Origin: an uncultured cyanobacterium
GTDB lineage: Bacteria > Cyanobacteriota > Cyanobacteriia > Cyanobacteriales > Nostocaceae
Direction of reading: 5' to 3'
DNA length: 64,000 nucleotides
NCBI GenBank assembly: GCA_903848645.1
Contig: CAINGU010000082.1
Coordinates: 62,001 to 126,000, forward strand
A program made the position numbers and the translations under genes. The notes under the pieces were generated by a model. It saw only the letters and a program-made list of their open reading frames with translations, was not told the DNA's origin and did not search any database. Positions 23,243-32,654 of the stretch are shown here, piece by piece (position 1 is the stretch's first letter; each line of letters opens with the position of its first letter).

Positions 23243-24025
23243 ATGACCATGAATAAAAACATTAAAGAACAAATTCAACTAGATTTACACCAAGCTCAAG
23301 AAACAGGACAATTAAAGGCTGAACGCATTCGGGAAATCGTGAAATCTGCTGTTTCTCAAGTAGGTTCTGAATTTCAAGAAGGTTCTCATGAACTGCGTAA
23401 TTTAGTGAATGATGCTGTTTCTACAGTCGTTGATAATTTACAAGAGAAAGGTAGTGAAGTTAAAGAAGGAGTGGTAGCTTCAATTGAAGGTGCTATGGAA
23501 GCTATAAGTCTTAAAAAACACTCAGCTATTACCCAAACTCAAGCAGAAATCAAGCAGCTACAAGCCAGATTAGATAGGGAAGAAGAAGAACTACAAGCAG
23601 AACTGGAAGCAATTTTCACAAAGATAGTAGAAACAAGTCAAGATAAATCTGCGGATACGAAAATTGCGATTGATTCAGCAATTGATTCTATCAAAGATAG
23701 TGAAGAAGTAGGATTATTAAAGAAACGTTATGCACAATTACAAGCACAATTAGCAATTGTTCGAGCCAATTTATCGGCGCGTTATAGCGGAAGTAATCAA
23801 GAGGTACAGGATTATTTAAATGAAGCCAAACAATGGTGTGATAAATCCCATCCAAAAGCTGAATCTATCACTGTCCAGGTAAAGGACAATTACTCACTTC
23901 TAGAACAGAAATTAGCAGACGCAGGTGCAGTTATAGCTAAAAAAGAACGTCAATTAAAACAAACTTTACGTGAGTTACTTTTAGCAACTGCTGATTTATT
24001 CAAAGATAAAGATATTCGTGCTTAA
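23243..24025 (+). CDS. Long helical (coiled-coil) protein of unknown function
   Basis: About 260 residues. I took the ATG at 23243 (TMNKNIKEQIQLDLHQ); ATGs at 23225 and 23159 are also in frame but add a hydrophobic, poorly coded leader. No strong ribosome-binding site decides. The protein is almost all charged helix: repeating segments such as SEVKEGVVASIEGAMEAI and a strong coiled coil (EIKQLQARLDREEEELQAEL). The amphipathic repeats recall apolipoprotein/LEA-like helices. There are no catalytic motifs. A dispersed palindrome (24040-24072) follows and may terminate it. Confidence 0.75.
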   Translation: MTMNKNIKEQIQLDLHQAQETGQLKAERIREIVKSAVSQVGSEFQEGSHELRNLVNDAVSTVVDNLQEKGSEVKEGVVASIEGAMEAISLKKHSAITQTQAEIKQLQARLDREEEELQAELEAIFTKIVETSQDKSADTKIAIDSAIDSIKDSEEVGLLKKRYAQLQAQLAIVRANLSARYSGSNQEVQDYLNEAKQWCDKSHPKAESITVQVKDNYSLLEQKLADAGAVIAKKERQLKQTLRELLLATADLFKDKDIRA

Positions 24026-24039
24026 TTAGATCCCTAATT

Positions 24040-24072
24040 AGATCCCCGACTTCTTAGAGAAGTTGGGGATCT
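24040..24072. repeat. Dispersed palindrome, copy 5, between convergent genes
   Basis: Arms 24040-24054 and 24058-24072, one C-to-T change giving a G-U pair in RNA, 3-base loop. It lies 15 bp after a plus-strand stop and 16 bp before a minus-strand stop, so it is well placed as a two-way terminator. Confidence 0.85.
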
Positions 24073-24087
24073 TGTTGATTGCTATAG

Positions 24088-24279
24088 TTAATAAGTACCT
24101 TCCTCTCTATTCATATTTTCTTCATGCTTAACAATTACCCAAACTGCATGAATGCTACCAGGAAGCCAACCAAGCAGAGTCAGCAAAATGTTAATTAACA
24201 AAGTTGGACCAAATCCAACTGTGAGAAAAACTCCCAAGGGGGGTAAAAATAAACCGATAAGTATACGTAATAAGTTCAT
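24088..24279 (-). CDS. YqaE/Pmp3-family small membrane protein
   Basis: 63 residues with two membrane segments (RILIGLFLPPLGVFLTVGF and LLINILLTLLGWLPGSIHAV), the standard Pmp3/UPF0057 layout with the PPLGV motif and the GWLPGxxHA signature. Members are small hydrophobic proteins often induced by salt or cold and thought to protect membrane potential. It lies 42 bp downstream of the holin-like gene on the same strand, so the two small membrane proteins are probably co-transcribed. Confidence 0.93.
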   Translation of the reverse strand: MNLLRILIGLFLPPLGVFLTVGFGPTLLINILLTLLGWLPGSIHAVWVIVKHEENMNREEGTY

Positions 24280-24321
24280 GGATATTTCCTAGTTTTGAGA
24301 TTTGGTTTACCTGGGATTTAC

Positions 24322-24690
24322 CTATTGACTATCTTGTAATTCAAAACCTTTTTCTGCAAAGTATTTACTTAAAAATGTATTAGCTAAAGAGAGAACTACA
24401 GGACCGAGAATAAAAGCAATAAATCCTTGAACTTGAAAACCTGGAACTAAAACTGATGCTAACCAAAAGCAAATTCCGTTGACAATTAGGGAAAATCCAC
24501 CCAAGGTAAGATATGTCAAAGGTAAAGATAAGATATTGATAGTTGGTTTAATCCCACTATTAATTAAACCAATCACAACAGCAGCAATTAAAGCTGCGGG
24601 AAAATTAGCAATATCGACACCGGGAACAACTAAATCAACAATTAGCAAACTTAAAGCTGTAGCGAGTGCGACGAAAAAATATGCCAACAT
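24322..24690 (-). CDS. Holin-like (superfamily IV) four-helix membrane protein
   Basis: 122 residues with four predicted membrane segments: 1-22, about 31-50, about 56-80 and about 88-112. The motif INSGIKPTINILSLPLTYLT and GFIAFILGPVVLSLANTF match the bacterial 'phage holin family' (Mycobacterial four-TM type) common in cyanobacteria. There is no phage context, so the name reflects homology, not a lysis role. It is paired with the Pmp3-like gene. Confidence 0.85.
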   Translation of the reverse strand: MLAYFFVALATALSLLIVDLVVPGVDIANFPAALIAAVVIGLINSGIKPTINILSLPLTYLTLGGFSLIVNGICFWLASVLVPGFQVQGFIAFILGPVVLSLANTFLSKYFAEKGFELQDSQ

Positions 24691-24833
24691 TTTTTTACCT
24701 CAGTAACAGCAATACCAGTGCTAATTACTATTTTCAAATATAGATTAATATTTGACATCTTTTCTTAGGTAGAATCTTGATCTATCTTAGGGTGGAGTAA
24801 ATCCAAAATCTATTGACTTCTGAATTCTGACAA

Positions 24834-26993
24834 TTATTGTTTGAGTCCTTTCATTGATAAACTTATGCGTTTGAGTTTTTCGTTAATTTCCAAAACCTGT
24901 ACTTTGACAACTTGTCCAACCTTGACAATTTTTTTGGGATCATCTACAAATTTATCAGCAAGTTGGGAAATATGCACTAAGCCATCTTGATGGACACCAA
25001 TATCAACAAAAGCACCAAAGTTAGCAACATTGGTAATCATTCCTTCTAGCTGCATTCCTACAGTTAAATCCCTAATTTCTTTAATTCCTTCTTTAAAAGT
25101 AGCATATTTAAATTCAGCACGAGGATCTCTTCCTGGTTTTTCTAATTCGCTGAGAATGTCGCGCAGAGTTGGTTCTCCAATAGTGTCAGTAACGTATTTT
25201 TTGATATTGGCTTTTTTGAGATTTTCAGCAACTTGTGTAACTTGATTTAAGGATACTCCTAAATCAGCCGCGATAGATTGCACTAGGGAGTAACTTTCTG
25301 GATGCACTGCGGTATTATCTAAAGGATTTTCACCACCACGAATTCTTAAAAAACCTGCGGCTTGTTCAAAGGCTTTTGGTCCTAACTTGGCTACTTTTAA
25401 GAGTTGACGACGATTTTTAAATGCTCCATTTTCGTTGCGATAGGCAATAATATTATTAGCTATAGTTGGGGTAATTCCCGAAACAAATGTTAGCAGTTCT
25501 TTAGACGCAGTATTTAAATCTACACCCACATAGTTAACGCAACTTTCGACAGTTTCATCTAATTTCTTTTTCAGCAATTTTTGATCAACATCATGTTGAT
25601 ATTGTCCCACACCAATTGATTTAGGATCAATTTTGACTAATTCTGCTAAAGGATCTTGTAATCTTCTCCCAATACTAATTGCACCCCGCACAGTAATATC
25701 TAAATCAGGAAATTCTGCCAATGCTACATTACTAGCAGAATATATAGATGCACCTGATTCATTTACCATGACTTTAACTGGTTTATCGGCTATATTTGTT
25801 AATACTTCCGCCACAAATTCTTCTGTTTCCCGCGAAGCTGTTCCATTACCAATAGCGATTAATTGAACTTGATATTTTTCAATTAGTTTTTTAAGAGTTT
25901 GTCCTGCTTTTTGGCGTTGTTCTGCTGCTTGGTGGGGAAACACAGCTTGATATTCTAAAAATTTCCCAGTTTCATCTAATATAGCTACCTTACACCCGGT
26001 TCTAAAACCTGGATCTATAGCCATTGTCGGTTTCATTCCTGCTGGTGCTGATAACAGCAATTCTCGTAAATTCGTTTCAAAGGTTTTGATTGATTCTATG
26101 TCAGCGTAGGTTTTTTTCTCATTAATTACTTCACTAATCAAAGATGTTTTCATCAAGCGGTTAAAACCATCTTTTAACATTCCTTGATAAAAATCTCGCA
26201 CATTACGAACCTTAGTTTTAATTTCCTGAGATTCTAAATAACCAAGAACAAAACCTTCATCAAAAGCAACTTCAAAACTGAGAATTTTTTCATCTTCCCC
26301 CCGACATAAAGCCAACATATTATGAGGGGCGATATTTTTGACTTTAATTTGATAATTTCGGTACATTTCAAATTTGGTTGTCCCTTCGGGATATTCCTCT
26401 TTAATCCGAGAAATAAACACCCCATTATCTAGAAAGTAATCGCGTATATATGTACGTAATTCCGCTTTTTCTGCTACTTCCTCTGCTAAAATATCAGATG
26501 CACCTTTTAAAGCTTCATCTGCGCTTTTTACTCCTAAAGTTTCTGAAATATACTTTGCTGATTCTTCCTCTAAAGATGCGGAAATACCATTTTTAACATT
26601 TAGGGATTTAATAAAAATAGCCAGGGGTTCTAGTCCTTTTTCTCTGGCAATAGTAGCACGGGTACGACGTTTAGGACGATAGGGTAAATATAAATCCTCC
26701 AGTTCGGTTTTTTGTAAACAGGATTCTATTTTCGCATTTAGTTCTGGGGTGAGTTTACCTTGTTCAGAAATCCCATTGACAATTACTTTTTTTCTCTCTT
26801 CTAATTCCGTTAAGTAATTATGCCTATCTTGCAAATCCCGCAATTGCACTTCATTCATTTCATCAGTTCTTTCTTTACGATAACGCGCAATAAAGGGAAT
26901 TGTTGCCCCTTCTGCTAAAAGTTCCAGCGCGTTTTTTACCTGGAGGGGTTTGAGTTTTAGTTCAGTTGCGAGGAGTTGAGAAATGTTCAACAT
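24834..26993 (-). CDS. tex: Tex-family RNA-binding transcription accessory protein
   Basis: 719 residues, near the usual length. Domains in order: N-terminal helical Tex domain (ATELKLKPLQVKNALELLAE, PFIARYRKERTDEMNE), YqgF-like RNase H fold (about 325-450; MAIDPGFRTGCKVAILDE), helix-hairpin-helix region (about 480-560; LNTASKELLTFVSGITPTIA) and a C-terminal S1 RNA-binding domain (GMQLEGMITNVANFGAFVDI). Tex binds nucleic acids and affects transcription. It starts at ATG and stands alone on the minus strand. Confidence 0.95.
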   Translation of the reverse strand: MLNISQLLATELKLKPLQVKNALELLAEGATIPFIARYRKERTDEMNEVQLRDLQDRHNYLTELEERKKVIVNGISEQGKLTPELNAKIESCLQKTELEDLYLPYRPKRRTRATIAREKGLEPLAIFIKSLNVKNGISASLEEESAKYISETLGVKSADEALKGASDILAEEVAEKAELRTYIRDYFLDNGVFISRIKEEYPEGTTKFEMYRNYQIKVKNIAPHNMLALCRGEDEKILSFEVAFDEGFVLGYLESQEIKTKVRNVRDFYQGMLKDGFNRLMKTSLISEVINEKKTYADIESIKTFETNLRELLLSAPAGMKPTMAIDPGFRTGCKVAILDETGKFLEYQAVFPHQAAEQRQKAGQTLKKLIEKYQVQLIAIGNGTASRETEEFVAEVLTNIADKPVKVMVNESGASIYSASNVALAEFPDLDITVRGAISIGRRLQDPLAELVKIDPKSIGVGQYQHDVDQKLLKKKLDETVESCVNYVGVDLNTASKELLTFVSGITPTIANNIIAYRNENGAFKNRRQLLKVAKLGPKAFEQAAGFLRIRGGENPLDNTAVHPESYSLVQSIAADLGVSLNQVTQVAENLKKANIKKYVTDTIGEPTLRDILSELEKPGRDPRAEFKYATFKEGIKEIRDLTVGMQLEGMITNVANFGAFVDIGVHQDGLVHISQLADKFVDDPKKIVKVGQVVKVQVLEINEKLKRISLSMKGLKQ

Positions 26994-27212
26994 TGGATAT
27001 TTAAATTGAAAGTGTTAAATTAATTGCAGCACGAATAGATAGTGTTAACCTAATTTAGCAAATAATGACATCATTTGAAAATAGCCACACCATAGCTTTT
27101 CAATCAAGTTGTTGCCAATTTGCCTTACTTAAGTATATGATTAATAACGTTCCTGAAGATGGTTCAAATCTACTGGTATTAACAGTAGCTCGTAGTTTGG
27201 AGATTAGTAAAA

Positions 27213-27425
27213 ATGCCTTTATTTTTCTTGATGACATTAGTGACAGGTTTAATTACTGGCTATCTCTTCAAAAGAAATGATGATGAAATCACTAATATTG
27301 CAGGTGTTTTAACCGCCGTCATTTTTATTGTGAGTTTAGTATTATCACCTTGGCAAATTCAGTTTGGTTTGTTGATGTTTGTTGTCATTGTCAGTCAGAA
27401 ACTATTGCATAAAAATTGGTTTTAA
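27213..27425 (+). CDS. Small two-helix membrane protein
   Basis: 70 residues. Two hydrophobic segments (MPLFFLMTLVTGLITGYLF and LTAVIFIVSLVLSPWQIQFG, continuing to about residue 62) are split by a charged loop KRNDDEITN. No family was recognised with certainty. The hydrophobic pattern and a GGAG-like site about 10 bases upstream make it more credible than the overlapping frame that starts at 27065. Confidence 0.55.
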   Translation: MPLFFLMTLVTGLITGYLFKRNDDEITNIAGVLTAVIFIVSLVLSPWQIQFGLLMFVVIVSQKLLHKNWF

Positions 27426-27763
27426 ATCTATGTTACAGCGTTATGAAGCAGAAAAAACGCATTTAATGTGTTTTGACAAAATGTAACTTATTGCTATAAG
27501 AATCAATAAAATGCTTTAAAATACTTTGATATTTGAAAATTTTTCAGTAGTGTAGGGTGGGCAATGCCCACCCCACATAATATTTAAAAAATAAAATATT
27601 AATTCTATACCGCTGTTTTAATAATTTAAGAATAAAGAAAATTGTAGGTTGGGTAAAACGAAGTGTTCACGAAGTGTGGCCAAGCCATAACCCAACGAAG
27701 TCATGATTTTGTTGGGTTTCCTTACGTCAACCCAACCTCCTGAATTTAAGAATCACCTTAACT

Positions 27764-29011
27764 TTAATTGCTCTTGGCTTCAGCATGACCGTTACGAATA
27801 GACCATGCTAATTCTAACATTTGCGTCCAGCGTTTTTGGAGTTGTTTAGGAGTACATTGAACAGCTTTAGAAATAAGTACATCACTTTGACAAGCAGTTT
27901 TCAACTCAAAAATTTGCTGTTGCTGTGGTGTAAGTTGATGCCAAAAAATATCCCATTGCTGAGAAGATAAACCTAACTTATGTTCTAAACCAGCACCCAA
28001 CCATTGATGAACTAATTGCCATTGGTGTTGTTTAGCAAACTTCTCAACGTGATATTTAAATCTTTGTTGTAAATAATCCCGTTGACGACTGGTTAAACCC
28101 AGAATTTGGTCAATTTCCGGTGCAGAAAGATCCTGGAGTTTGAGAGTCAAGTAATTCATACAATCAGATTGTCCTTGAGACTCCAGATATTTCATCAATT
28201 CCGTAATCACCCGATTGCGTTCCGACTCTTCAGAAGGATCAAAACCAGGTTTAGCAATCATTTGTGAGCGAATTTGCTGCACTGCCACATTGCGTTGATA
28301 AGACTCTGCTTCTTCCGTTTTCGCAGAATCCACAGCCATTTCAATATCTACAGTAGTTTCTTGGGGTTGACGACGGGCAAAACCTTGAGCGCGTAAAACA
28401 ATTAATTGCTGATTAGCACCACCAGGTAAATTAATCCGACGTTTGGCATATTGTTCTGTAAACGCCATATACTCAGCGACTTGTAACTGAGTTCGAGGGG
28501 TGTAATCTTCAGGTAATTCAGTTTCTCGACGAAAAGCTTTAATAGCTTCGATATAAAAAGCTTGTAAAAAATCTTCAATTAGATTGTAACGAGCCTCAAA
28601 CCCTAAATCTGAGCCGGCAATAGTAACGTGACGATAAACAATTGCGCCCAAACTGCTATGTAATTCCACGCGCCCTTGTTTAGAACCGAGTTGGTAGTAA
28701 CGCAGGCACTTTTGTAAACGATGTCTTCCTAAAGTAATTTGCCAAGACTGAATTTGTCCTGAATTTTGAATGCGGGAGCTTTTATCACATATCCGTTCTA
28801 CCTCTTTGGCTATGCGTCCGACGACATCTTGCACACCAGAAGTGGCAGCTTTAACTTGAGATTGCATCTCATGGGATAAAAGTTGCACCAATGTATCACT
28901 GGTGGGAACAGACAATTCTTCAAGAGAAATATAGCTATCAAAAACAGATGTAGAATTAGGCAGATTGGCGATGTTAGCTTTCATGACTTTTCTATCAAAT
29001 TGGTATTGCAC
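27764..29011 (-). CDS. HetZ-family protein (putative)
   Basis: 415 residues, all-helical and cytoplasmic. The blocks WQITLGRHRLQKCLRYYQLG, RVELHSSLGAIVYRHVTIAG, IEDFLQAFYIEAIKAFRRE and AEYMAFTEQYAKRRINLPGG resemble the HetZ/HetZ-related family of filamentous cyanobacteria, whose founding member controls early heterocyst differentiation. The C-terminal third has helix-turn-helix-like segments (LSAPEIDQILGLTSRQRDYL), in line with a DNA-binding regulator. I recognise the family, not the ortholog; it may be a HetZ paralog without a heterocyst role. No patU-like gene is adjacent. It starts at ATG with a 485-bp upstream gap. Confidence 0.6.
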   Translation of the reverse strand: MQYQFDRKVMKANIANLPNSTSVFDSYISLEELSVPTSDTLVQLLSHEMQSQVKAATSGVQDVVGRIAKEVERICDKSSRIQNSGQIQSWQITLGRHRLQKCLRYYQLGSKQGRVELHSSLGAIVYRHVTIAGSDLGFEARYNLIEDFLQAFYIEAIKAFRRETELPEDYTPRTQLQVAEYMAFTEQYAKRRINLPGGANQQLIVLRAQGFARRQPQETTVDIEMAVDSAKTEEAESYQRNVAVQQIRSQMIAKPGFDPSEESERNRVITELMKYLESQGQSDCMNYLTLKLQDLSAPEIDQILGLTSRQRDYLQQRFKYHVEKFAKQHQWQLVHQWLGAGLEHKLGLSSQQWDIFWHQLTPQQQQIFELKTACQSDVLISKAVQCTPKQLQKRWTQMLELAWSIRNGHAEAKSN

Positions 29012-29496
29012 CTTAACTCAAACGCAGATACAGTATTTAAGATCAGTCCCAGCAGGGAAGATATTTTGGGATTTATTCCTCAAAATTCACCAACTAGTAC
29101 ACAACGGCGTAATCCAACCAACCATTAAAAATTCGCAAAAAGCTTGTGTAAGAGGCTTTTTTAATTTTTAATTATTAATTTTTAATTCCGCCCTGCGGTA
29201 CTAGACTGCTGATATATAAACACTGTAGAAAATTTCCAAAGTTAAGGGCTTGTTAATTGTGTCGCTTTATTTTTAGCAACTAAATCAAAGATGGCATAAT
29301 AGATATTCACTCTGAGGACAAATCGCCAAAAGTTTAGTCATGGTAAGATTGGCTCATAGCCTGGGTGGCGTAGCCATCATTTCATGACTAGGGATGACAG
29401 CAACTGTGAATATGACAATTTAAAAATTGGCGTAAGGTAATCATAATTAGCGCAATCTAGTCCAAAACAAAGGATTGCACTTGTAAAGCTTTATTC
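29012..29496. other. Spacer holding a MITE-like element
   Basis: 485 bp between the HetZ-family gene and the TsaC-like gene, both on the minus strand. It contains the CTAG-bounded element at 29094-29204. No gene is seen in the rest. Confidence 0.6.
29094..29204. mobile_element. CTAG-bounded MITE-like element, copy A
   Basis: 111 bp from CTAGTACACAACGGCG to CCCTGCGGTACTAG. The two ends are imperfect inverted repeats, about 14 of 19 positions. The interior is AT-rich with TTTTTAATT runs and no coding capacity. A second copy lies inverted at 36879-36981. Confidence 0.75.
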
Positions 29497-30156
29497 TTAA
29501 ACCCAAGTAGCTACAGCTTCCCAACCTAAGCCCCTCCGAATAATAACTGGTTCTTCATCGGTCAAATCTAAAATGGTAGACACTTGATATGTAGGTTCTT
29601 CAGCAGTGTCAATAATGATATCTACCAATTTATCCAAATGATCATATAAATCAACCCGTGACAAAATTGGTTGTTTTCCGTTCTCAACTATTTCCTCATC
29701 TTCGTCATTTGCTCTAACATGAGCCGAAGTAGAAATAATTGGGTTTCCTAACGCTTCGAGTAATGCCAAGCAAACGTTATGATTTGGCACTCGAATTCCT
29801 GTGGTTTTGCGTTTGGGATTTTGCACCAGTCGCGGTACTAGTTTGGTAGCAGGAAGCAAAAATGTGTAGGGTCCTGGTATTAACCGCTTCATAATCCGGT
29901 AGGCTGTATCACTTACGGAGGCATAAGTCGCCACATTGGAAAGTGAGGGACATAAAAATGTCAGAGGTTTATCATTTGCTAACTGCTTAATTTTCCGCAC
30001 TCTTTCCACCGCCGACTTGGAATTCAAATCACAACCAATTGCATAAACTGTATCTGTAGGGTAGAGCATGATAGCGCCACCTAATAGCGCCAACTTTACT
30101 TCCTCTATTCGGCGGCTTTGAGGATTATCAGGATGAATGGTGAATATTTTGGCCAT
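29497..30156 (-). CDS. TsaC/Sua5/YciO-family L-threonylcarbamoyladenylate synthase
   Basis: 219 residues from the ATG at 30156. The enzyme makes threonylcarbamoyl-AMP from threonine, bicarbonate and ATP for the t6A37 tRNA modification. Motifs: GGAIMLYPTDTVYAIGCDLN, RKTTGIRVPNH and ISTSAHVRAN. It is a single YrdC-like domain without the Sua5 C-terminal domain. The frame stays open upstream to 30252, but that part is translated heptamer repeat (PHYPLPITHYPLPI), so I reject the longer start. YciO-type paralogs cannot be excluded. Confidence 0.88.
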   Translation of the reverse strand: MAKIFTIHPDNPQSRRIEEVKLALLGGAIMLYPTDTVYAIGCDLNSKSAVERVRKIKQLANDKPLTFLCPSLSNVATYASVSDTAYRIMKRLIPGPYTFLLPATKLVPRLVQNPKRKTTGIRVPNHNVCLALLEALGNPIISTSAHVRANDEDEEIVENGKQPILSRVDLYDHLDKLVDIIIDTAEEPTYQVSTILDLTDEEPVIIRRGLGWEAVATWV

Positions 30157-30170
30157 AATGATGATTATTG

Positions 30171-30253
30171 GTAATGGGTAATGGGTAATGGGTAATGGGT
30201 AATGGGGTAAGAGTTTTCTTCTTCCTGACAACGGACAACGGACAACTGACAAT
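30171..30253. repeat. Heptamer tandem repeats upstream of the TsaC-like gene
   Basis: Five GTAATGG units (30171-30205), then after a short gap four heptamers of the TGACAAC/GGACAAC type (30226-30253). They fill the divergent space between the TsaC-like gene and larC. Confidence 0.85.
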
Positions 30254-30267
30254 TAACAAATAAATTT

Positions 30268-31545
30268 ATGAATAAAATCGCTTATCTTCAATGTCCCACA
30301 GGGATTTCCGGTGATATGTGTTTAGGGGCGTTAGTCAGTGTAGGTGTACCTGTGGAGTATTTGGTAGAACAACTCAATGGCTTGGGAATTGAGCAGGAAT
30401 ACCGATTGCGGGCGGAATTTGTTCACCGTCAAACGCAACAAGCGACTAAAGTTCATGTGGATTTGCTACATGATCACCATCATCACCATGAACATGATCA
30501 CCATCACGGCCGTCATTTGCCAGAAATAGAGGAGATGATTGTCCAGGGGAATTTGCCAAAGCAAGCGGAAGCTTGGAGTTTAGCTGTTTTCCGACGGTTG
30601 GCAGTGGCAGAGGGGGCTGTTCATGGCATCGCACCGGAAAAAGTTCATTTTCATGAAGTGGGGGCTGTGGATGCGATTGTGGATATTGTGGGTACTTGTT
30701 TAGGGTTGGATTGGTTGGGTATTGACAGCAATCGGGAGGGGTTGCCCTTGCTATACTGTTCTGCTTTCCCCACGGGAGGTGGAACTGTTCAGGCGGCACA
30801 TGGACGAATGGCAGTACCAGTACCAGCGGTGTTAAAGTTGTGGGAAATGCGGGGTTGTCCAGTTTATAGCAATGGTATTGACAGAGAATTGGTAACACCA
30901 ACGGGGGCGGCGATCGCTACTACTTTAGTCCAAGACTTTGGTTCTCCACCACCAATCACTATCAAACAGGTAGGATTAGGGGCAGGTTCTCTAGATTTAC
31001 CCATTCCCAATATACTACGGTTGTGGTTTGGTGAAAGTGAATCTTTACAGACTGATAACTCTGATTTAGGGGAATATTCTCCAAATCTAGAAACGATTAC
31101 TGTCCTAGAAACCCAAATAGATGACTTAAATCCCCAAGTATTCGGTTACGTATTTGAGGCTTTATTCGCTGCGGGTGCGGTGGATGTTTTTACCCAACCT
31201 ATAGGGATGAAAAAATCTCGTCTGGGAATTTTATTAACTGTGATTTGTCATCCTGAAAAGTTATCTAGTTGTGAAGCGGTGTTATTTCGAGAAACTAGCA
31301 CTTTAGGGATTCGTCGCACTACTCAACAACGGTCAGTTTTACAAAGGGAAATGCAAAAGGTGGAAACTATTTATGGGACAATATCTATAAAAATTGCCTG
31401 GACAGGAAAAGCCTCAGAAAAGGTAATTACTAATGTGCAGCCAGAATATGAAGATTGTGCAGAATTAGCAAGACAAAATAATATTCCTTGGCGAGAAATT
31501 CATCGGTTGGCATTAGAAAGTTGGTATTTGCAGAATCAAAATTAA
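30268..31545 (+). CDS. larC: LarC-type nickel insertion protein
   Basis: 425 residues, LarC (DUF111) family. LarC uses CTP to insert nickel into the pincer cofactor of lactate racemase and related enzymes. Motifs: YLQCPTGISGDMCLGALVSV at the start, HFHEVGAVDAIVDIVGTC, and FPTGGGTVQAAHGRMAVPVP. The C-terminal LarC2 domain starts at about 275 (TQIDDLNPQVFGYVFEALF). Residues about 71-84 form a His-rich loop (nine or more His), probably a nickel-handling site. It is one uninterrupted frame, unlike species where larC1/larC2 are joined by frameshifting. larA, larB and larE are not in the window. Confidence 0.92.
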   Translation: MNKIAYLQCPTGISGDMCLGALVSVGVPVEYLVEQLNGLGIEQEYRLRAEFVHRQTQQATKVHVDLLHDHHHHHEHDHHHGRHLPEIEEMIVQGNLPKQAEAWSLAVFRRLAVAEGAVHGIAPEKVHFHEVGAVDAIVDIVGTCLGLDWLGIDSNREGLPLLYCSAFPTGGGTVQAAHGRMAVPVPAVLKLWEMRGCPVYSNGIDRELVTPTGAAIATTLVQDFGSPPPITIKQVGLGAGSLDLPIPNILRLWFGESESLQTDNSDLGEYSPNLETITVLETQIDDLNPQVFGYVFEALFAAGAVDVFTQPIGMKKSRLGILLTVICHPEKLSSCEAVLFRETSTLGIRRTTQQRSVLQREMQKVETIYGTISIKIAWTGKASEKVITNVQPEYEDCAELARQNNIPWREIHRLALESWYLQNQN

Positions 31546-31561
31546 TCAGGTAGAACAACAT

Positions 31562-31627
31562 GGGCGGGCTAGAAGCCCACCCCACAAGAGTAATGTATTT
31601 ATTGTGGGGTGGGCATCCTGCCCGCCT
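31562..31627 (+). terminator. Long hairpin after larC
   Basis: GGGCGGG...GCCCACCCCACA pairs with TGTGGGGTGGGC...CCCGCC, giving a nearly continuous stem with internal loops, followed by TTTA on the plus strand. It starts 16 bp after the larC stop. It is also a dispersed 'GTGGGCGGGC' repeat type, so terminator use is inferred. Confidence 0.5.
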
Positions 31628-31673
31628 TTAAAAATAGAGAATTCCGAATATTTTCAATGTTCACAAATTAAAA

Positions 31674-32591
31674 ATGAAGAAAATTGTCCGGTGGTTAATT
31701 TTAGGTGGAACGCTGTTTTTTTTATTGAAATCGTTAAAAGATAATTGGTTAGGAGTTAGTGCAATTCAGATTAATATAACCGGATGGTTAATATTAGCAA
31801 CTGCTACAACTGTAACTTTACTGGCACATATTTGGGCGGGTTGGATTTGGACTTGGGTATTAAAGGAGTTAAATCAATCTGTATCGTCTATTGAATTTAT
31901 TCAAGTTTATTTAAAAACGAATATTGCTAAATATTTACCTGGGAATGTTTGGCATTATTACGGGCGCATTATGGCAGCTAAAAATGCTAATATTCCTACT
32001 AATATTGCTACTTTAAGTGTTTTATTAGAACCACTATTAATGTTAGCGGCAGCTTTAATTATTATTGTTTTATTTGGTAGTAAACTTGTTGTTAATAATC
32101 TAAAATTTAATTTAATTATCCTGCAATTTCTGAGTTTAATAATTGTCTTGATTATACTTCATCCGCGATTTTTAAATCCAGCTATTCAACTTTTAGATAA
32201 GTGGAAAAATAAAAAATCTGATCAAGAAAATCAATTAATTAATAGTTTTATAATTCAACGATATCCGGTAAAACCCTTATTAGGAGAATTAGTATTTTTA
32301 GGCTTGCGGGCTACTGGATTTATTTTAACTATGTTGGCTTTAAATTCTTTGAGTTGGGAGCAAATTCCCTTATTAGTGGGGGCTTTTAGTTGTGCGTGGG
32401 TATTGGGGTTAATTGTTCCTGGTGCGCCAGGTGGTTTAGGAGTATTTGAAACCACAGCCATATTACTATTACAATATCATTTCCCAGCGGCTTTAGTGAT
32501 TAGTGCGATCGCTCTTTATCGTCTCATTAGTATCTTAGCAGAAACCACAGGAGCAGCCCTAGCTTGGTTATTGGAACAGATTAGTAATTAA
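31674..32591 (+). CDS. Flippase-like integral membrane protein (UPF0104/LPG-synthase TM type)
   Basis: 305 residues with about eight membrane segments (for example WLILATATTVTLLAHIWAGW, LLEPLLMLAAALIIIVLFG, FNLIILQFLSLIIVLIILH). It carries the family motifs KTNIAKYLPGNVWHYYGR and IVPGAPGGLGVFETTAILLL of the lysylphosphatidylglycerol-synthase membrane domain family. It has no C-terminal aminoacyl-transferase domain. Relatives are thought to move lipids or lipid-linked molecules; the substrate is unknown. It converges on the TldE-like gene. Confidence 0.82.
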   Translation: MKKIVRWLILGGTLFFLLKSLKDNWLGVSAIQINITGWLILATATTVTLLAHIWAGWIWTWVLKELNQSVSSIEFIQVYLKTNIAKYLPGNVWHYYGRIMAAKNANIPTNIATLSVLLEPLLMLAAALIIIVLFGSKLVVNNLKFNLIILQFLSLIIVLIILHPRFLNPAIQLLDKWKNKKSDQENQLINSFIIQRYPVKPLLGELVFLGLRATGFILTMLALNSLSWEQIPLLVGAFSCAWVLGLIVPGAPGGLGVFETTAILLLQYHFPAALVISAIALYRLISILAETTGAALAWLLEQISN

Positions 32592-32654
32592 ATGATTTTT
32601 AAATCTAGTTCCCCTCCTCGCTTGCGGGGAGGGGTTAGGGGGGGTAATTGGATA

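Noticed and set aside
24322-24690. Prophage remnant, based on the holin-like gene
   Set aside because: No other phage gene, integrase or attachment site nearby; this holin-like family is chromosomal in many cyanobacteria.
27065-27280. 71-codon open frame before the small membrane protein
   Set aside because: Overlaps the more credible two-helix membrane protein at 27213; no family resemblance and no ribosome-binding site.
30157-30252. N-terminal extension of the TsaC-like protein
   Set aside because: It is translated heptamer repeat, and family members begin near MAKIFTIHP.
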